Source: Natronorubrum sulfidifaciens JCM 14089
GTDB taxonomy: Archaea; Halobacteriota; Halobacteria; Halobacteriales; Natrialbaceae
Length of the DNA stretch: 64,000 nucleotides
Reading direction: 5' to 3'
NCBI RefSeq assembly: GCF_000337735.1
Contig: NZ_AOHX01000037.1
Span: forward strand, 1 to 64,000
Part shown: positions 1 to 8,151 of the stretch, piece by piece
Numbering within the stretch: position 1 is the first letter of the stretch
Layout: each line of letters begins with the position of its first letter
Notes under the pieces: model-generated
What the model saw: the letters and a program-made list of their open reading frames with translations, nothing else
What the model was told of the DNA's origin: nothing
Database searches by the model: none
Position numbers and translations under genes: made by a program

Positions 1-49
1 ACTGGAGTGCGCGAGCCTCTGGGAAATCCGTTTCGCCGCCTTCATTCAT
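1..49 (-). CDS. possible 5' end of a gene running off the window
   Basis: On the minus strand an ATG at 49 opens a frame reading MNEGGETDFPEARALQ to the window edge without a stop. Only 16 codons are visible, so neither function nor reality can be judged. The composition is plausible for a haloarchaeal protein. The inverted repeat at 60-85 would lie just upstream of it. Confidence 0.3.
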   Translation of the reverse strand, partial: MNEGGETDFPEARALQ

Positions 50-59
50 ACTTCACCCT

Positions 60-85
60 CAGTGAGCCACGGCTATGGCTCGCTG
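60..85. repeat. 10-bp inverted repeat, operator or terminator
   Basis: CAGTGAGCCA at 60-69 pairs with TGGCTCGCTG at 76-85 (one G-T pair) around a 6-base loop and is followed by GGGGTTTT. It could be a terminator for a plus-strand transcript or an operator upstream of the minus-strand frame that starts at 49. The sequence alone does not decide. Confidence 0.35.
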
Positions 86-174
86 GGGGTTTTCGTATTT
101 CAGTACGGCACATTGTCCCAACGTTCGTGCCGTACCGCTATGCTTAAACGAACGCAACAACAAGACTGAGATGC

Positions 175-250
175 GCCAAGGTGGCAGAGTCCGGCCGAAC
201 GCAGCGGCCTGCAGAGCCGCCCACCGCCGGTTCAAATCCGGCCCTTGGCT
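175..250 (+). tRNA. tRNA-Cys (GCA)
   Basis: The acceptor arms GCCAAGG (175-181) and CCTTGGC (243-249) pair fully, with U as discriminator at 250. The anticodon loop reads CTGCAGA with anticodon GCA, and the T-arm carries GGTTCAAATCC. CCA is not encoded. A TATA-like GCTTAAACG at about 141-149 lies about 28 bases upstream, and a T run follows the gene. Confidence 0.93.
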
Positions 251-305
251 TTTTAACGATAACTGGACAGTGTTGATATCTGTTGTTCAGTCAATTCTTT
301 GAGCC

Positions 306-393
306 TACAATAACAACTGAACTGAGACGGGTTACATACCGCTCGCACAACAGCTGTGCAAGCAGGGTGCACTGACGGCCAGTGGCTACGATA
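306..393. mobile_element. diverged copy of the TATAGTA palindromic repeat (MITE-like)
   Basis: Read on the plus strand, TAACAACTGAA, GGTTACATACCG, GTGCACTGAC and CAGTGGCTAC occur in the same order and spacing as in the reverse complement of the intact copies at 32303-32386 and 45726-45809. The termini are degenerate (TACAATA and CTACGATA), so this is the oldest-looking of the four copies. The rest of the gap 251-645 holds no gene I can support apart from the tRNA-like fragment at 526-553. Confidence 0.7.
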
Positions 394-525
394 ATTCCGT
401 GTGCGTAATTGGCCTGCGATTCGAAACCCCCAATCAGTTCCGGTGGCTGTTGCTTACGGATCGGCGTCCTATCTGTCCGTCTCAGTTTCAATACGCTTGA
501 CTCACGAATTTGTTTGCGATGAGAC

Positions 526-553
526 GCGGGTCGGGCGCGATTTGAACACACGA
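526..553. repeat. direct repeat of the tRNA-Lys 3' end (att-like)
   Basis: These 28 bases match 645-672, the 3' part of the tRNA-Lys gene (T arm and acceptor strand), at 26 positions. The mismatches are at 531 and 550. The copy lies 119 bp beyond the tRNA 3' end in the same orientation. Duplicated tRNA 3' ends are the usual footprint of tyrosine-recombinase integration, but the enclosed segment is far too short for an element and no integrase is present, so this would be a remnant. Confidence 0.6.
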
Positions 554-645
554 TCTGACGTGCTCGCTCCGCTGTGCTCGACCTCCCTGCGATTCAAATC
601 ACGCGCTAGCCGCTTTGCTCTTCGAGTAATTGTTCGGAGCAAAAG

Positions 646-719
<74 letters not shown>

Positions 720-832
720 TGTACTCAGTAGTTGAGTAGTGGTGTGGTTAAACGTTTCTTTCTTCGTCGATACCCCAGGTGTCTTGATGATCGAGCAAGC
801 GGCGGAATGCTGTTCCCCCAGCGATGAACTCG

Positions 833-1525
833 TCACTCGAAGTACTGCTCGAGGGCGTCACTGACGATGGTCCCGGGGTCGACGCCATCGATGGCGGCAC
901 GGCGACGAAGGTCCCGGTAGGTCGTCGGTGAGAGCGTCACCTCGAGGTGGCCGAGTCTGACGTTGTGGTCGGCGAGTGCGTGTTCGATTGGAACGTCGTC
1001 GTTGATGGCGCTTGCGACGCTGCGAACTTCGCGGACGGTTAGTTCGCCGTCGAGGGTTGCCCACGCAAGCAGGAGCCGTGCTTCACCGCCGACGCGGGCG
1101 ATGTGTTTTGCGGCCGTCGGCGCGATACGGCCGAGTGCGACCTGTTTTCGGACCGATCGGGGAAGATCGTGGACGCGAGCCCACTTTCGGATGAACGAGA
1201 CGGTCGTGTCGCCACCGGCTCGTTCTGCTGCGGCCTTGTATGAGCCTTCGCCGCGAACGAGGGCGGCACAGGCAGCAGCGCCACGAAGCATATAGAGGTG
1301 ATCATCGTTGGTTGCGCCGGCGGCGAACTGACGAACGGTTTCGGCGGCATCTGCGAGGCTATCGGGGTCGGTGGGATCGAACTGGACGGCTTCGCGGGCG
1401 CGAGTCCCGGTAACCGATTCGTCGCCCCGGATAACTGGCGCACCAACTGGTGATTCCCGGTCCGTCGGGATCGATCGACCATCGTCACGACGGCGGCGGT
1501 GGTTACCGGGTCGATTGTCGGTCAT
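833..1525 (-). CDS. DUF7119-like DNA-binding protein
   Basis: This is a conserved haloarchaeal protein of 230 residues that I match from memory to DUF7119. The first 40 residues are basic and disordered. Residues about 75-150 look like a helix-turn-helix domain that recognises a repeated exposure of substrates: KAAAERAGGD followed by VSFIRKWARVH resembles a ParB/Spo0J-type HTH. The C-terminal 45 residues (LEVTLSPTTYRDLRRRA, then DALEQYF) look like a ribbon-helix-helix-type fold. The start is the ATG 53 bases downstream of the small gene ending at 1579, with which it may be co-transcribed. A regulatory role is inferred; no target can be read from the sequence. Confidence 0.75.
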   Translation of the reverse strand: MTDNRPGNHRRRRDDGRSIPTDRESPVGAPVIRGDESVTGTRAREAVQFDPTDPDSLADAAETVRQFAAGATNDDHLYMLRGAAACAALVRGEGSYKAAAERAGGDTTVSFIRKWARVHDLPRSVRKQVALGRIAPTAAKHIARVGGEARLLLAWATLDGELTVREVRSVASAINDDVPIEHALADHNVRLGHLEVTLSPTTYRDLRRRAAIDGVDPGTIVSDALEQYFE

Positions 1526-1578
1526 TGAGAGTCAGTATGAGTTTCGAGGGCAAAAGTGTCGCTACCTGTACGAACGGG

Positions 1579-1725
1579 TTATTCGCCGCGTTTTTCGGCG
1601 AGGTGTTCCCAGATTTCTGTGCACCCAGCCCCCTCTTCGATGTCGGAGAGGTGAGCGTCATCCCGCTTCTCGGAATCTGGTTCGTGGTCAGTCGATGTCG
1701 GTTTGTATTCTGCCGCATCAGGCAT
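1579..1725 (-). CDS. 48-residue conserved haloarchaeal microprotein
   Basis: This short frame begins with MPDAAEYKPTSTD and ends in GAGCTEIWEHLAEKRGE. The acidic, probably disordered N-terminus is followed by a compact tail with one Cys and one Trp. I recall small haloarchaeal proteins with a very similar GCTEIWEHL tail, which supports a real gene. A TATA box on the same strand at 1749-1757 sits 28 bases before the ATG, fitting a leaderless transcript. It lies immediately upstream of the DUF7119-like gene, so the two may work together. Function is unknown. Confidence 0.75.
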   Translation of the reverse strand: MPDAAEYKPTSTDHEPDSEKRDDAHLSDIEEGAGCTEIWEHLAEKRGE

Positions 1726-1748
1726 GAATACCCCTTTGAACGGCGGAT

Positions 1749-1757
1749 GTATAAGTA
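1749..1757 (-). promoter_or_regulatory. TATA box of the 48-residue gene
   Basis: TACTTATAC on the minus strand, centred about 28 bases before the ATG at 1725, matches the usual haloarchaeal leaderless arrangement. Confidence 0.6.
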
Positions 1758-2216
1758 CGGCTTCGGCTGCAAAGGATACCCGTGCTTGGGCCTAGGGGTC
1801 AGTGCTGCCGCTATCACTGACACGAAGCGTGGTCGAGGTCGGCTGCTGTGAACTCGAGTGGCGATAAGTTGACGACCGTGTGTTGTCGTCCAGCTGTCAA
1901 CTGGCGATCCGATCAGCCGACGAAGCGGGCGGGTCGGGCTTCGTCGAAGGGGGCTGGTTGCTCGAACTCACGCGATGGGGCCGTGGTTGGTTCGATAGTG
2001 TCCAGTCGAGTTCACGTGGCCACTACGGACGGCTGCTACGGGAATCCGGCCACGTTCGGGCTGTCGTGGCCGACAACTGTTCGGGGTAGTCGTGTAGCGT
2101 CTGTTGCAATACTTGCCTCTATATGCTTCAAAAGAGGTCGATAACCGGAACGGTCCATCGAGCCAGTCGAGTCCGAAGACTCGAGTGTGGCCCCGTTCGG
2201 TCGGACGTCGCTACTT
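1758..2216. other. intergenic, no gene seen
   Basis: This is the gap between two divergent transcription units. The open frames here have no recognisable protein character. A weak stem (CCTCT at 2117-2121 with AGAGG at 2134-2138) is the only structure I noticed. Confidence 0.5.
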
Positions 2217-2224
2217 CTTTTATC
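2217..2224 (+). promoter_or_regulatory. TATA box of rimI
   Basis: CTTTTATC lies 27 bases before the GTG at 2247 and supports that start over the longer upstream extension. Confidence 0.6.
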
Positions 2225-2246
2225 GCTCGAGGCCGTACGCTCGGGC

Positions 2247-2732
2247 GTGACAACGCAGGCACCCGGAAGCGGTATCGGCGGTGATGAGTTCTCGATCCGA
2301 GCCGCGAGGCGGGCTGACCTGCTTGCGGTCGTCCGCATCGAGAACGAGTCGTTCACCCAGCCGTGGCCGCACGACGCGTTCGAGCGCTTTCTCGGTGAAC
2401 CGGGATTTCTCGTTGCACTCGAGGAACCGACGAACGTCGTCGGCTACATCGTCGCGGATATGACACAGAACTTCGGGCGGCAACTCGGACACGTCAAGGA
2501 CGTCGCTGTCCACCCGGACCACCGCGAGACGGGTGTCGGCACGGCGCTTCTCACGCATGCACTCGCCGTGCTCGCGGCCCACGGTGCCGACTCGGTGAAA
2601 CTCGAGGTTCGACGCTCGAACGACGATGCAAAGCGCCTGTATCGCGAGTTCGGCTTCGAACCGCTGCGGGTCGTTCCCGGCTACTACGAGGATGGCGAGG
2701 ACGCGATCGTGATGCTTCGAAAACTCGAGTGA
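2247..2732 (+). CDS. rimI: ribosomal-protein-alanine N-acetyltransferase RimI
   Basis: This GNAT-family acetyltransferase of 161 residues transfers acetyl from acetyl-CoA to protein N-termini. In archaea it is the NatA/RimI-type enzyme acting on ribosomal and other proteins. The acetyl-CoA loop is visible as VAVHPDHRETGVGTALL (87-103, Q/R-x-x-G-x-G/A pattern). RRSNDDAKRLYREFGF (122-137) is the typical motif B region, and the C-terminal GYYEDGEDAIVM is characteristic of RimI. I chose the GTG start because of its TATA box 27 bases upstream; the in-frame upstream extension has no homology-like character. It starts a run of plus-strand genes. Confidence 0.88.
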   Translation: MTTQAPGSGIGGDEFSIRAARRADLLAVVRIENESFTQPWPHDAFERFLGEPGFLVALEEPTNVVGYIVADMTQNFGRQLGHVKDVAVHPDHRETGVGTALLTHALAVLAAHGADSVKLEVRRSNDDAKRLYREFGFEPLRVVPGYYEDGEDAIVMLRKLE

Positions 2733-2780
2733 CGAGCCGACTCGGTGTGGACGGTGGCTGTGCGGCGTCGGACGTGGCCG

Positions 2781-2788
2781 TTTTATCG
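2781..2788 (+). promoter_or_regulatory. TATA box of the DUF5810 gene
   Basis: TTTTATCG lies about 26 bases before the ATG at 2810 and rejects the longer in-frame extension that would overlap the end of rimI. Confidence 0.6.
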
Positions 2789-2809
2789 CCGGCAGTCGTA
2801 CCCGTGCGT

Positions 2810-3220
2810 ATGGGATACGCTTGCCCCGTCTGTGAGAGCGAACAGGCCGACGCCGTCCACCTCGCAAATCACCTCGCGATTACTGCCTCGCTCGGTCGCC
2901 GTGATCACAGCGAGTGGCTCGAGGAGCATGCACCCGACTGGGCCGAGGCCACGCCTGAGGAGTTAGGCGAGACTGTGAGCCAGCACGCGCCCGAAATCGA
3001 GACGCCCGAGTTCGACGCGTCGGGCCACGGGCATTCTCACGGCCGTCCGGACGCACTCGAGGACGGACTCGCCCGGCAGCGCCGCCAGTCCGGTCGCGGG
3101 TCGTTGTCCGCCGAGGCCGAAGGGGTCTTACAGGAGGCCCGGGAGTTGACGCGACGGATGGAAGCCGACGGCGACGAGCAGGCGCTGGACGACAGTTCGA
3201 CGGGCGACTCGAAAGAGTGA
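2810..3220 (+). CDS. DUF5810 zinc-finger protein
   Basis: This haloarchaeal protein of 136 residues opens with a C2H2-like metal site: CPVC at residues 5-8, then HLANH with histidines at 17 and 21. A helical acidic middle and a His-rich stretch (GHGHSHG) follow, and the C-terminus is charged and probably disordered. It matches my memory of DUF5810, which commonly sits beside the DUF5809 gene, as it does here. The ATG is fixed by a TATA box. A nucleic-acid or metal-binding role is possible but not shown. Confidence 0.78.
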   Translation: MGYACPVCESEQADAVHLANHLAITASLGRRDHSEWLEEHAPDWAEATPEELGETVSQHAPEIETPEFDASGHGHSHGRPDALEDGLARQRRQSGRGSLSAEAEGVLQEARELTRRMEADGDEQALDDSSTGDSKE

Positions 3221-3265
3221 GCCAAACGCGTAACTGGTAACTGGTTCCTCCGAGCACGTCGACGT

Positions 3266-3676
3266 ATGCACACTGTTGGGACGGTTGCGCCGGCGTCGGT
3301 CGAGGAGGCACGCGAACAGTACGAAGACGTTGGGCCCGCGGCACAGACCGTTGTCCGCGAGGTTGCAAAGGCCATGGAGTTCGACCGCGAGGAGTACAAC
3401 GACCGCGTCACGGGCGAGGTCGTCGAAACTGCACGGGACGCGCTGTTTGCGAGTCTGCTCCGTGTCCACGTCGGGAGCCGCGAGGCGTTCGACGACTGGG
3501 AGGCGTCTTACGACGGCGAGGTCACGGTGGTCGGCCACGAGAGCGTCGATCGCGTGGTTTGGCATGCCGGACCCGAGGACGAAGCCGTCGCCGCGACGTT
3601 CCAGAACGAGGAGGAGGCGGCCGTTGCAACCCTTCGACGGCAGGCGTTCGGACGCCTGTATCGAGAGCTCGTTTGA
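3266..3676 (+). CDS. DUF5809 family protein
   Basis: This soluble acidic protein of 136 residues, mostly helical with a short beta segment in the middle (EVTVVGHESVDRVVWH), matches what I remember of the haloarchaeal DUF5809 family. It follows the DUF5810 gene by 45 bases on the same strand and probably shares its transcript. No catalytic motif is apparent. The residues HESVDRVVWH recall a small-ligand or metal site, but that is speculation. Confidence 0.75.
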   Translation: MHTVGTVAPASVEEAREQYEDVGPAAQTVVREVAKAMEFDREEYNDRVTGEVVETARDALFASLLRVHVGSREAFDDWEASYDGEVTVVGHESVDRVVWHAGPEDEAVAATFQNEEEAAVATLRRQAFGRLYRELV

Positions 3677-3742
3677 GGTGAGTCGGGTTCGAAACCGAAG
3701 AAACGGCAGCTATTACGGCCTCGAGACCAACAGTCCTCGCTA

Positions 3743-4321
3743 ATGACGACACCCGACGAGTGGGCCCTCCGCGAGGAAGTCACTGAGTACGAGACGCCGT
3801 GGTACGACGGTGGCTACGACCTGCTCGAGCAACCCGACGGCAGCGAGAAGCGCTACTACTGGGCATCGCTGCCACCGGCGGTCGTGGTGGTTGCCCGAAT
3901 CGATGCCAGCGTTCTCGAGTCTGTGACCAACGGCGAAACCAGCGGCGATCAGTTGCTGTTCGTCGAGCAGTATCGGCCGACGATCCGCGAAACGCATCTC
4001 GAACTCCCGGCCGGCATCGTCGAAGACGGCGAATCCTACACGCATGCTGCAGCCCGCGAACTCGAGGAAGAGACCGGGTTCAAACCCACGAGTACGGCGC
4101 TCTTACAGGAGTATGCGGTCGCAACCGGCGTGCTCCGACACGATCGAGGGGTCGTCTACGCCGAGGGGCTCGAACCCGGCGAACGGGAACTCGACAACAA
4201 CGAGTTCCTCGAGGTGAAAACGGTGCCGATAGAGACGGCAATCGAACGCGCTCGTGAGCAACCAGCCAACGACTCGACGCTGACATCGTTGCTGTTGGCG
4301 AAAGAAGACGGCCTGATCTGA
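3743..4321 (+). CDS. NUDIX hydrolase, ADP-ribose pyrophosphatase-like
   Basis: This protein of 192 residues hydrolyses a nucleoside-diphosphate-linked substrate. The perfect Nudix box lies at residues 91-113: G, five residues, E, seven residues, then RELEEETGF. The preceding LFVEQYRPTIRETHLELPA is typical of the ADP-ribose pyrophosphatase subgroup, in which the Arg and Glu residues shape the dimer active site. The N-terminal 45 residues are a beta-rich cap. It is the last gene of the plus-strand cluster. The exact substrate (ADP-ribose, NADH or a related dinucleotide) cannot be read from sequence. Confidence 0.88.
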   Translation: MTTPDEWALREEVTEYETPWYDGGYDLLEQPDGSEKRYYWASLPPAVVVVARIDASVLESVTNGETSGDQLLFVEQYRPTIRETHLELPAGIVEDGESYTHAAARELEEETGFKPTSTALLQEYAVATGVLRHDRGVVYAEGLEPGERELDNNEFLEVKTVPIETAIERAREQPANDSTLTSLLLAKEDGLI

Positions 4322-4567
4322 TTACTTCGAGCCGCGGCCCAGCATCGACCGGAGACGGCCACGGTATCCGGGCGTCCCAACCGGTCGATCAGACGGTTCG
4401 TCGACAACTGCCATGTATGCCAGCCCGACGATACAACACAGGATGATCGCGCCGCCGATGAACGTCAGCGTAGTGAGGCCGCCCAGAAACAGCCCACCCA
4501 CGAGGATGATCGAGCCGATGAGTTGGCCGGCGAACAGGAGTTCGAAGCGCAGTGATTCGTTGTTCAT
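4322..4567 (-). CDS. small two-helix membrane protein
   Basis: This protein of 81 residues has two predicted membrane helices (about 10-30 and 33-53) and a basic cytoplasmic tail rich in Arg and Gly. The ATG at 4567 was chosen over one nine codons upstream because a TATA-like GGTTATGTAT lies about 30 bases before it. It converges on the NUDIX gene, whose stop it abuts. Function is unknown. Confidence 0.65.
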   Translation of the reverse strand: MNNESLRFELLFAGQLIGSIILVGGLFLGGLTTLTFIGGAIILCCIVGLAYMAVVDEPSDRPVGTPGYRGRLRSMLGRGSK

Positions 4568-4668
4568 ACGGTACCAGACGACACGGACATACATAACCGG
4601 GAGCTGCGATCTGCTGGACTGTCAGCACCGCCTGACGCTTTTTCCCATCGAGATCCATACTGTCGGAC

Positions 4669-4950
4669 TATAGTAGTCACTGAACATCACTGCACACCTG
4701 CTCGCACGACGGGAGCGCGGTTTGGTGCGTGCGCGGTTCGGAGCGTGCGCGGGTCGAAGCGTGCGCGGGTCGAAGCGAACGACGTGAGCGAGACCGGCGG
4801 AAATGCGAACGGGGAGGAACGGCCCGTGAGCGAACGACGTGAGCGAGACCGGCGGAAATGCGAACGGGGAGAAACGATCCGTGAGCGAGGACTCGAGCGA
4901 GACCCGCGGACAGTGCGATCAGTGTATAAATTGTTTCAGTTGTTACTATA
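4669..4950. mobile_element. expanded copy of the TATAGTA palindromic repeat
   Basis: The left 45 bases and the right 40 bases match the intact 84-bp copies, including the TATAGTA and TACTATA ends. The centre holds about 200 extra bases of tandem repeats: three 16-base GTGCGCGG-type units (about 4729-4776), then 55-bp units at 4777-4886. The rest of the gap 4568-5017 contains only the promoter of the rhodanese gene. Confidence 0.75.
4777..4886. repeat. two 55-bp tandem repeats inside the palindromic element
   Basis: Unit one (4777-4831) and unit two (4832-4886) begin GAACGACGTGAGCGAGACCG and differ at only a few bases. A third, degraded start (GAGGACTCGAGCGAGACC) follows. The repeats recall GAACGACGTGAGCG-type haloarchaeal intergenic repeats and are not coding. 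Confidence 0.8.
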
Positions 4951-5017
4951 GCACTCGTTGAAGATCGGCCGGACTCGACCCGTGGTCTTATTCTGCCGGC
5001 GTCCCAAGCCGGATGTG

Positions 5018-5383
5018 ATGGACGGCGAAATCTCTCCCAACGAGGTCCACGAACTTCTCGAGGACGATGCCGACGTCTGTATCGTCGATATCCGTGATCC
5101 GCGAAGCTTTGCACACAGTCGGATTCCCAACAGCGAGAACGTGCCGTTTCACGAACTCTCGAGGCGGATCGAAGAACTCGAGGGCGAAGCCCACATCGTG
5201 ACTGTCTGCCCGCACGGAAAGTCGAGCGTACAGGCGGCTCGACTCATCAGTTCCTACGAAGGGACAGCAGACGCCCGCGTCGAGAGTATGGCAGGCGGAC
5301 TCGATAAGTACGGTATGCAGTTCGGACTCATCGGCGAGGAAGCCGAGGCCGACGACTCCGCGAACCCCGAATCACCGTTCTGA
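5018..5383 (+). CDS. rhodanese-like sulfurtransferase
   Basis: This single rhodanese domain has 121 residues. The active-site loop CPHGKSS carries the catalytic cysteine at residue 64, and the conserved DIRDPRSFAHSRIPNSENVP (24-43) is the usual substrate-side motif. It would carry a persulfide on Cys64 and pass sulfur to an acceptor that cannot be named here. The ATG at 5018 has TCTTATT at 4986-4992 about 28 bases upstream; the longer frame runs back towards the repeat element and is rejected. Confidence 0.88.
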   Translation: MDGEISPNEVHELLEDDADVCIVDIRDPRSFAHSRIPNSENVPFHELSRRIEELEGEAHIVTVCPHGKSSVQAARLISSYEGTADARVESMAGGLDKYGMQFGLIGEEAEADDSANPESPF

Positions 5384-5489
5384 ACTGGCCGGCGCTATCG
5401 CTTGTGGGTGGTGAAAACGGCGGGTCGGTGAAGAAGCGATACGCGAGACGGCCGTGCGGTTCGGAAGTCGTCTCAGATCATCGCGGGCA

Positions 5490-5783
5490 TCAGGCGACGT
5501 TGAAGCCGCGATCCCGAAGGAAATCTTCGATGCGGCCGGTGTGATTGCCCTGGAGTTCGATGTGGTCGTCTTCGACGGTCCCACCACAGGCGAACTTGGA
5601 CTTGAGATCCGACGAGAGACTATCCAAATCGACGTCCTTCGGATCGAATCCTTCGACGATCGTTACCTCTTTTCCGTATCTGCGCTCGTCAATGCGGATA
5701 TTGAGTTGCTGTTGTCCCTTGGCTACGTCTTCGCAGACGCAAAGTTCCTCGGGCAGCCCGCACGTCGAGCAGACTTCCGACAT
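5490..5783 (-). CDS. yciH: SUI1/eIF1-family translation initiation factor (YciH type)
   Basis: This protein of 97 residues has the SUI1 fold. It begins with a four-cysteine zinc motif (C5, C8, C15, C17), followed by the basic beta-sheet [10 protein letters not shown] and the conserved [20 protein letters not shown] stretch that contacts the 30S P site. Archaeal aIF1 helps start-codon selection and discards wrong initiator tRNA complexes. GTTTAATATGG about 30 bases before the ATG is a good TATA box. It lies downstream of, and on the same strand as, the transglutaminase operon but has its own promoter. Confidence 0.9.
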   Translation of the reverse strand: MSEVCSTCGLPEELCVCEDVAKGQQQLNIRIDERRYGKEVTIVEGFDPKDVDLDSLSSDLKSKFACGGTVEDDHIELQGNHTGRIEDFLRDRGFNVA

Positions 5784-5865
5784 TACGTTCGGTGCTACGA
5801 AACGGCCATATTAAACACTATCGGGACCCGTACGCCGTCGCCCGGTTCTTTATGTGAGACATTAC

Positions 5866-8151
5866 CTACCGGTGTCTGCGACCGACGACGGGTATCGTCG
5901 CTCGAGTGAGGTCGTCGACGACTGCGACGGTTTCGTCGGCGGTTTCTCGATCGATGCCGCCACCGTATACGGCCTGTTCGTACCGCTTGACAACCGTTCT
6001 CGCTCGCGGGTCGATCGTGGCGTCCGAGTCCGAAGCGAGTGCGTCTAGATACTGTCGGGCCGACTCCGACCGTTCGCGCGGCCGGGACTCTCGAGCGAGC
6101 ACGTACTCGAGCCGCCGGTATGCGCGTTCGACGTCTCGGTCGGGGTCGCCTCGAGGCCGTTGCCAGTAGAGGCCGAGTTCCCGACGTGTCCGGTCGGTCA
6201 CGCCGGTTCGATAGGCACCGGCGACCAGTCCGACGAGGGTAACGAGCCCGAGTGCGGCGGTGTCTCGAGAGACGGTCAGTCGCTCTCGGAGCTGGGTCCA
6301 GAACCCGTCAGTGTCGTCGTCGCTCGAGTCGGCCGTCGGTCCGGGCTCGGTGTCGTCCGGTTCGGCGTCCGCTGGCTCCGTCTCGTTTTCGGCGTCGGTC
6401 CCGCTGTCGGCGGATGGTTCGTCGTTTTCGTCCGGCTCTGACACATCGGTGTCGGTCTCGTTTATCTCCGAGACGGGTTCGTCGGCGCTCGTCTCGGTGT
6501 CGACGTTTTCGCTGCCGTCCTCGCGGGCCTGTTCGACACGGTCACTGTGGACGGCATCGCGGGAGTCACCGGGTGTCGGCTCGAACGCGACCCAGCCGTG
6601 GTCGGGGAAGTAGACCTCGACCCACGCGTGGGCGTCCGTGCCACGGACGACGTATTCGTCGTCGGCGACCTGCTGGCCGCTCGTGTAGCCGGTGACGTAG
6701 CGCGCCGGGATGTCTTCGGTCCGAAGCAACTGGACCATCGTCGTCGCGAAGTAGACACAGTAGCCTGCATCCATCTCGAACAAAAACGCCTCAGCGACGT
6801 CGCCGTCGGGTCGCTCGACATCGAGCGAGTACCCTTTCGACGAGCGGAGATGGCGTTCGATTGCGACCGCTTTGTCGTACGGTGTGTCGGCGTCGGCGGT
6901 AATCTCCGCGGCGCGTGCCTCGAACTCGCTCGAGGAACCCGCGGGCGTCTGCAGGTAGTCGAAGTCGTCGGTGATCGCGTCGGGGTAGTCCGTGCCTGCA
7001 GCCCGGAGCTGGTCCGGGCTGGGATCGACGACCGCGCTCTCGACGGCGTACTGATCGCCCTCGAGAATCGGCGATTCGGGATGGACCTGCCCGTGTCGGG
7101 AGACCTCGGCGTGCTGGGTGAACTCGCCCTCGAGCGCGAGTGGCTGGGGTGCCGTTGGCAGTACGCCGAGAGCGGTTTCGGCGGTGACAACCTGTCGAAC
7201 CCGGTCGTACTCGCCCGGTGGACCCTGAATACGGCCGTCGTACGCGATGTTCTCGCCGGTTCTGATCCAGCCATCACCGGTGTAGCGGTCGTAGATACCC
7301 GTTCGCCAGTATGACTCCTGTTCGGACTCGACGGTAAAGCGTACTTCCGGCGAGAGGTCAACTGGGCCGCCGATACCGGACTGTTCGGAGGCGAAATCCA
7401 TCGTCCCCTCGAGCGTGCCGGGGTCGCTGCCGGCGAACTGCCCCGTCGTCTCGGGGCCGGCGGGGACGAACGTGGCCGACAGCGAGAGGACGACGATCAG
7501 CGCAAAGAGAACGGCGAGCAGATCCGCGTGGGCGACCGAACCGCCCCGGTGCTCGAGGTCGCCGAACGCGACCGCGCCGATGGCGGCCAGCGTTCCGAGC
7601 AGAGTCTCCACGGTGCCAGCGTCACCGGTTAGGACCAGAAAGACGAGCGCAACGCCGCCGGGAACGATGCTGAGTGCGTATCGCCCTCGAACGGCGAGAT
7701 ACCACGAGAGGAAGACGGGAGCGGGGACGAACGCGAGGACCCAGACATCCGCTGCGACCATCCGAAGCAGCGGCAACCCGGCCGCGAGCGCTGCCGTGTC
7801 GGCGAGTATCGTTCCACCCGCCGAACGGACGATACCGACACCGACGCCGGTGTACTCGAGGTAGTACGCAAAGCCGAACACACCGGCGGCGATGGCACCG
7901 ATCGTCGCCGTCCGCGGCCGAATCGCCCACGCGAGCACCGTCGCCGCCACGAACATCGCCCCGACGAGGGCGAGCAGCTCCCGTGTCCCGCCGACGATCC
8001 GTGTCACCTCATAGAGAACGCTCACGTACGATGCTGTCAACACCAGCACACACCCGATGGCAAGCAGCCGGAACGTCTTGGGACCGACCGCAGCGTCGAG
8101 ATCCAGACGAACCGTTCGATCGCCGGCGTGGGAGTCCGATGGCGAACTCAT
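5866..8151 (-). CDS. TgpA-like membrane transglutaminase with DUF3488 and DUF4129 regions
   Basis: The protein has 761 residues. Residues about 25-215 form a bundle of roughly eight membrane helices (DUF3488/TgpA N-terminal type). A large extracellular part follows, with a transglutaminase-like core at about 430-530. The catalytic triad is visible as Cys in GYCVYFATTMV (about 463), His in DAHAWVEVYF (about 509) and Asp/Glu in FEPTPGDS. An acidic Ser/Thr/Asp linker (about 550-620) leads to one more helix and a cytoplasmic DUF4129-like tail. Its start overlaps the DUF58 gene by four bases. Such trios are widespread, and protein cross-linking or proteolysis at the cell surface is a usual guess. 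Confidence 0.88.
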   Translation of the reverse strand: MSSPSDSHAGDRTVRLDLDAAVGPKTFRLLAIGCVLVLTASYVSVLYEVTRIVGGTRELLALVGAMFVAATVLAWAIRPRTATIGAIAAGVFGFAYYLEYTGVGVGIVRSAGGTILADTAALAAGLPLLRMVAADVWVLAFVPAPVFLSWYLAVRGRYALSIVPGGVALVFLVLTGDAGTVETLLGTLAAIGAVAFGDLEHRGGSVAHADLLAVLFALIVVLSLSATFVPAGPETTGQFAGSDPGTLEGTMDFASEQSGIGGPVDLSPEVRFTVESEQESYWRTGIYDRYTGDGWIRTGENIAYDGRIQGPPGEYDRVRQVVTAETALGVLPTAPQPLALEGEFTQHAEVSRHGQVHPESPILEGDQYAVESAVVDPSPDQLRAAGTDYPDAITDDFDYLQTPAGSSSEFEARAAEITADADTPYDKAVAIERHLRSSKGYSLDVERPDGDVAEAFLFEMDAGYCVYFATTMVQLLRTEDIPARYVTGYTSGQQVADDEYVVRGTDAHAWVEVYFPDHGWVAFEPTPGDSRDAVHSDRVEQAREDGSENVDTETSADEPVSEINETDTDVSEPDENDEPSADSGTDAENETEPADAEPDDTEPGPTADSSDDDTDGFWTQLRERLTVSRDTAALGLVTLVGLVAGAYRTGVTDRTRRELGLYWQRPRGDPDRDVERAYRRLEYVLARESRPRERSESARQYLDALASDSDATIDPRARTVVKRYEQAVYGGGIDRETADETVAVVDDLTRATIPVVGRRHR

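Noticed and set aside
4777-4886. possible CRISPR array
   Set aside because: Only two directly adjacent 55-bp units with no unique spacers, inside a mobile repeat, and no cas genes nearby.
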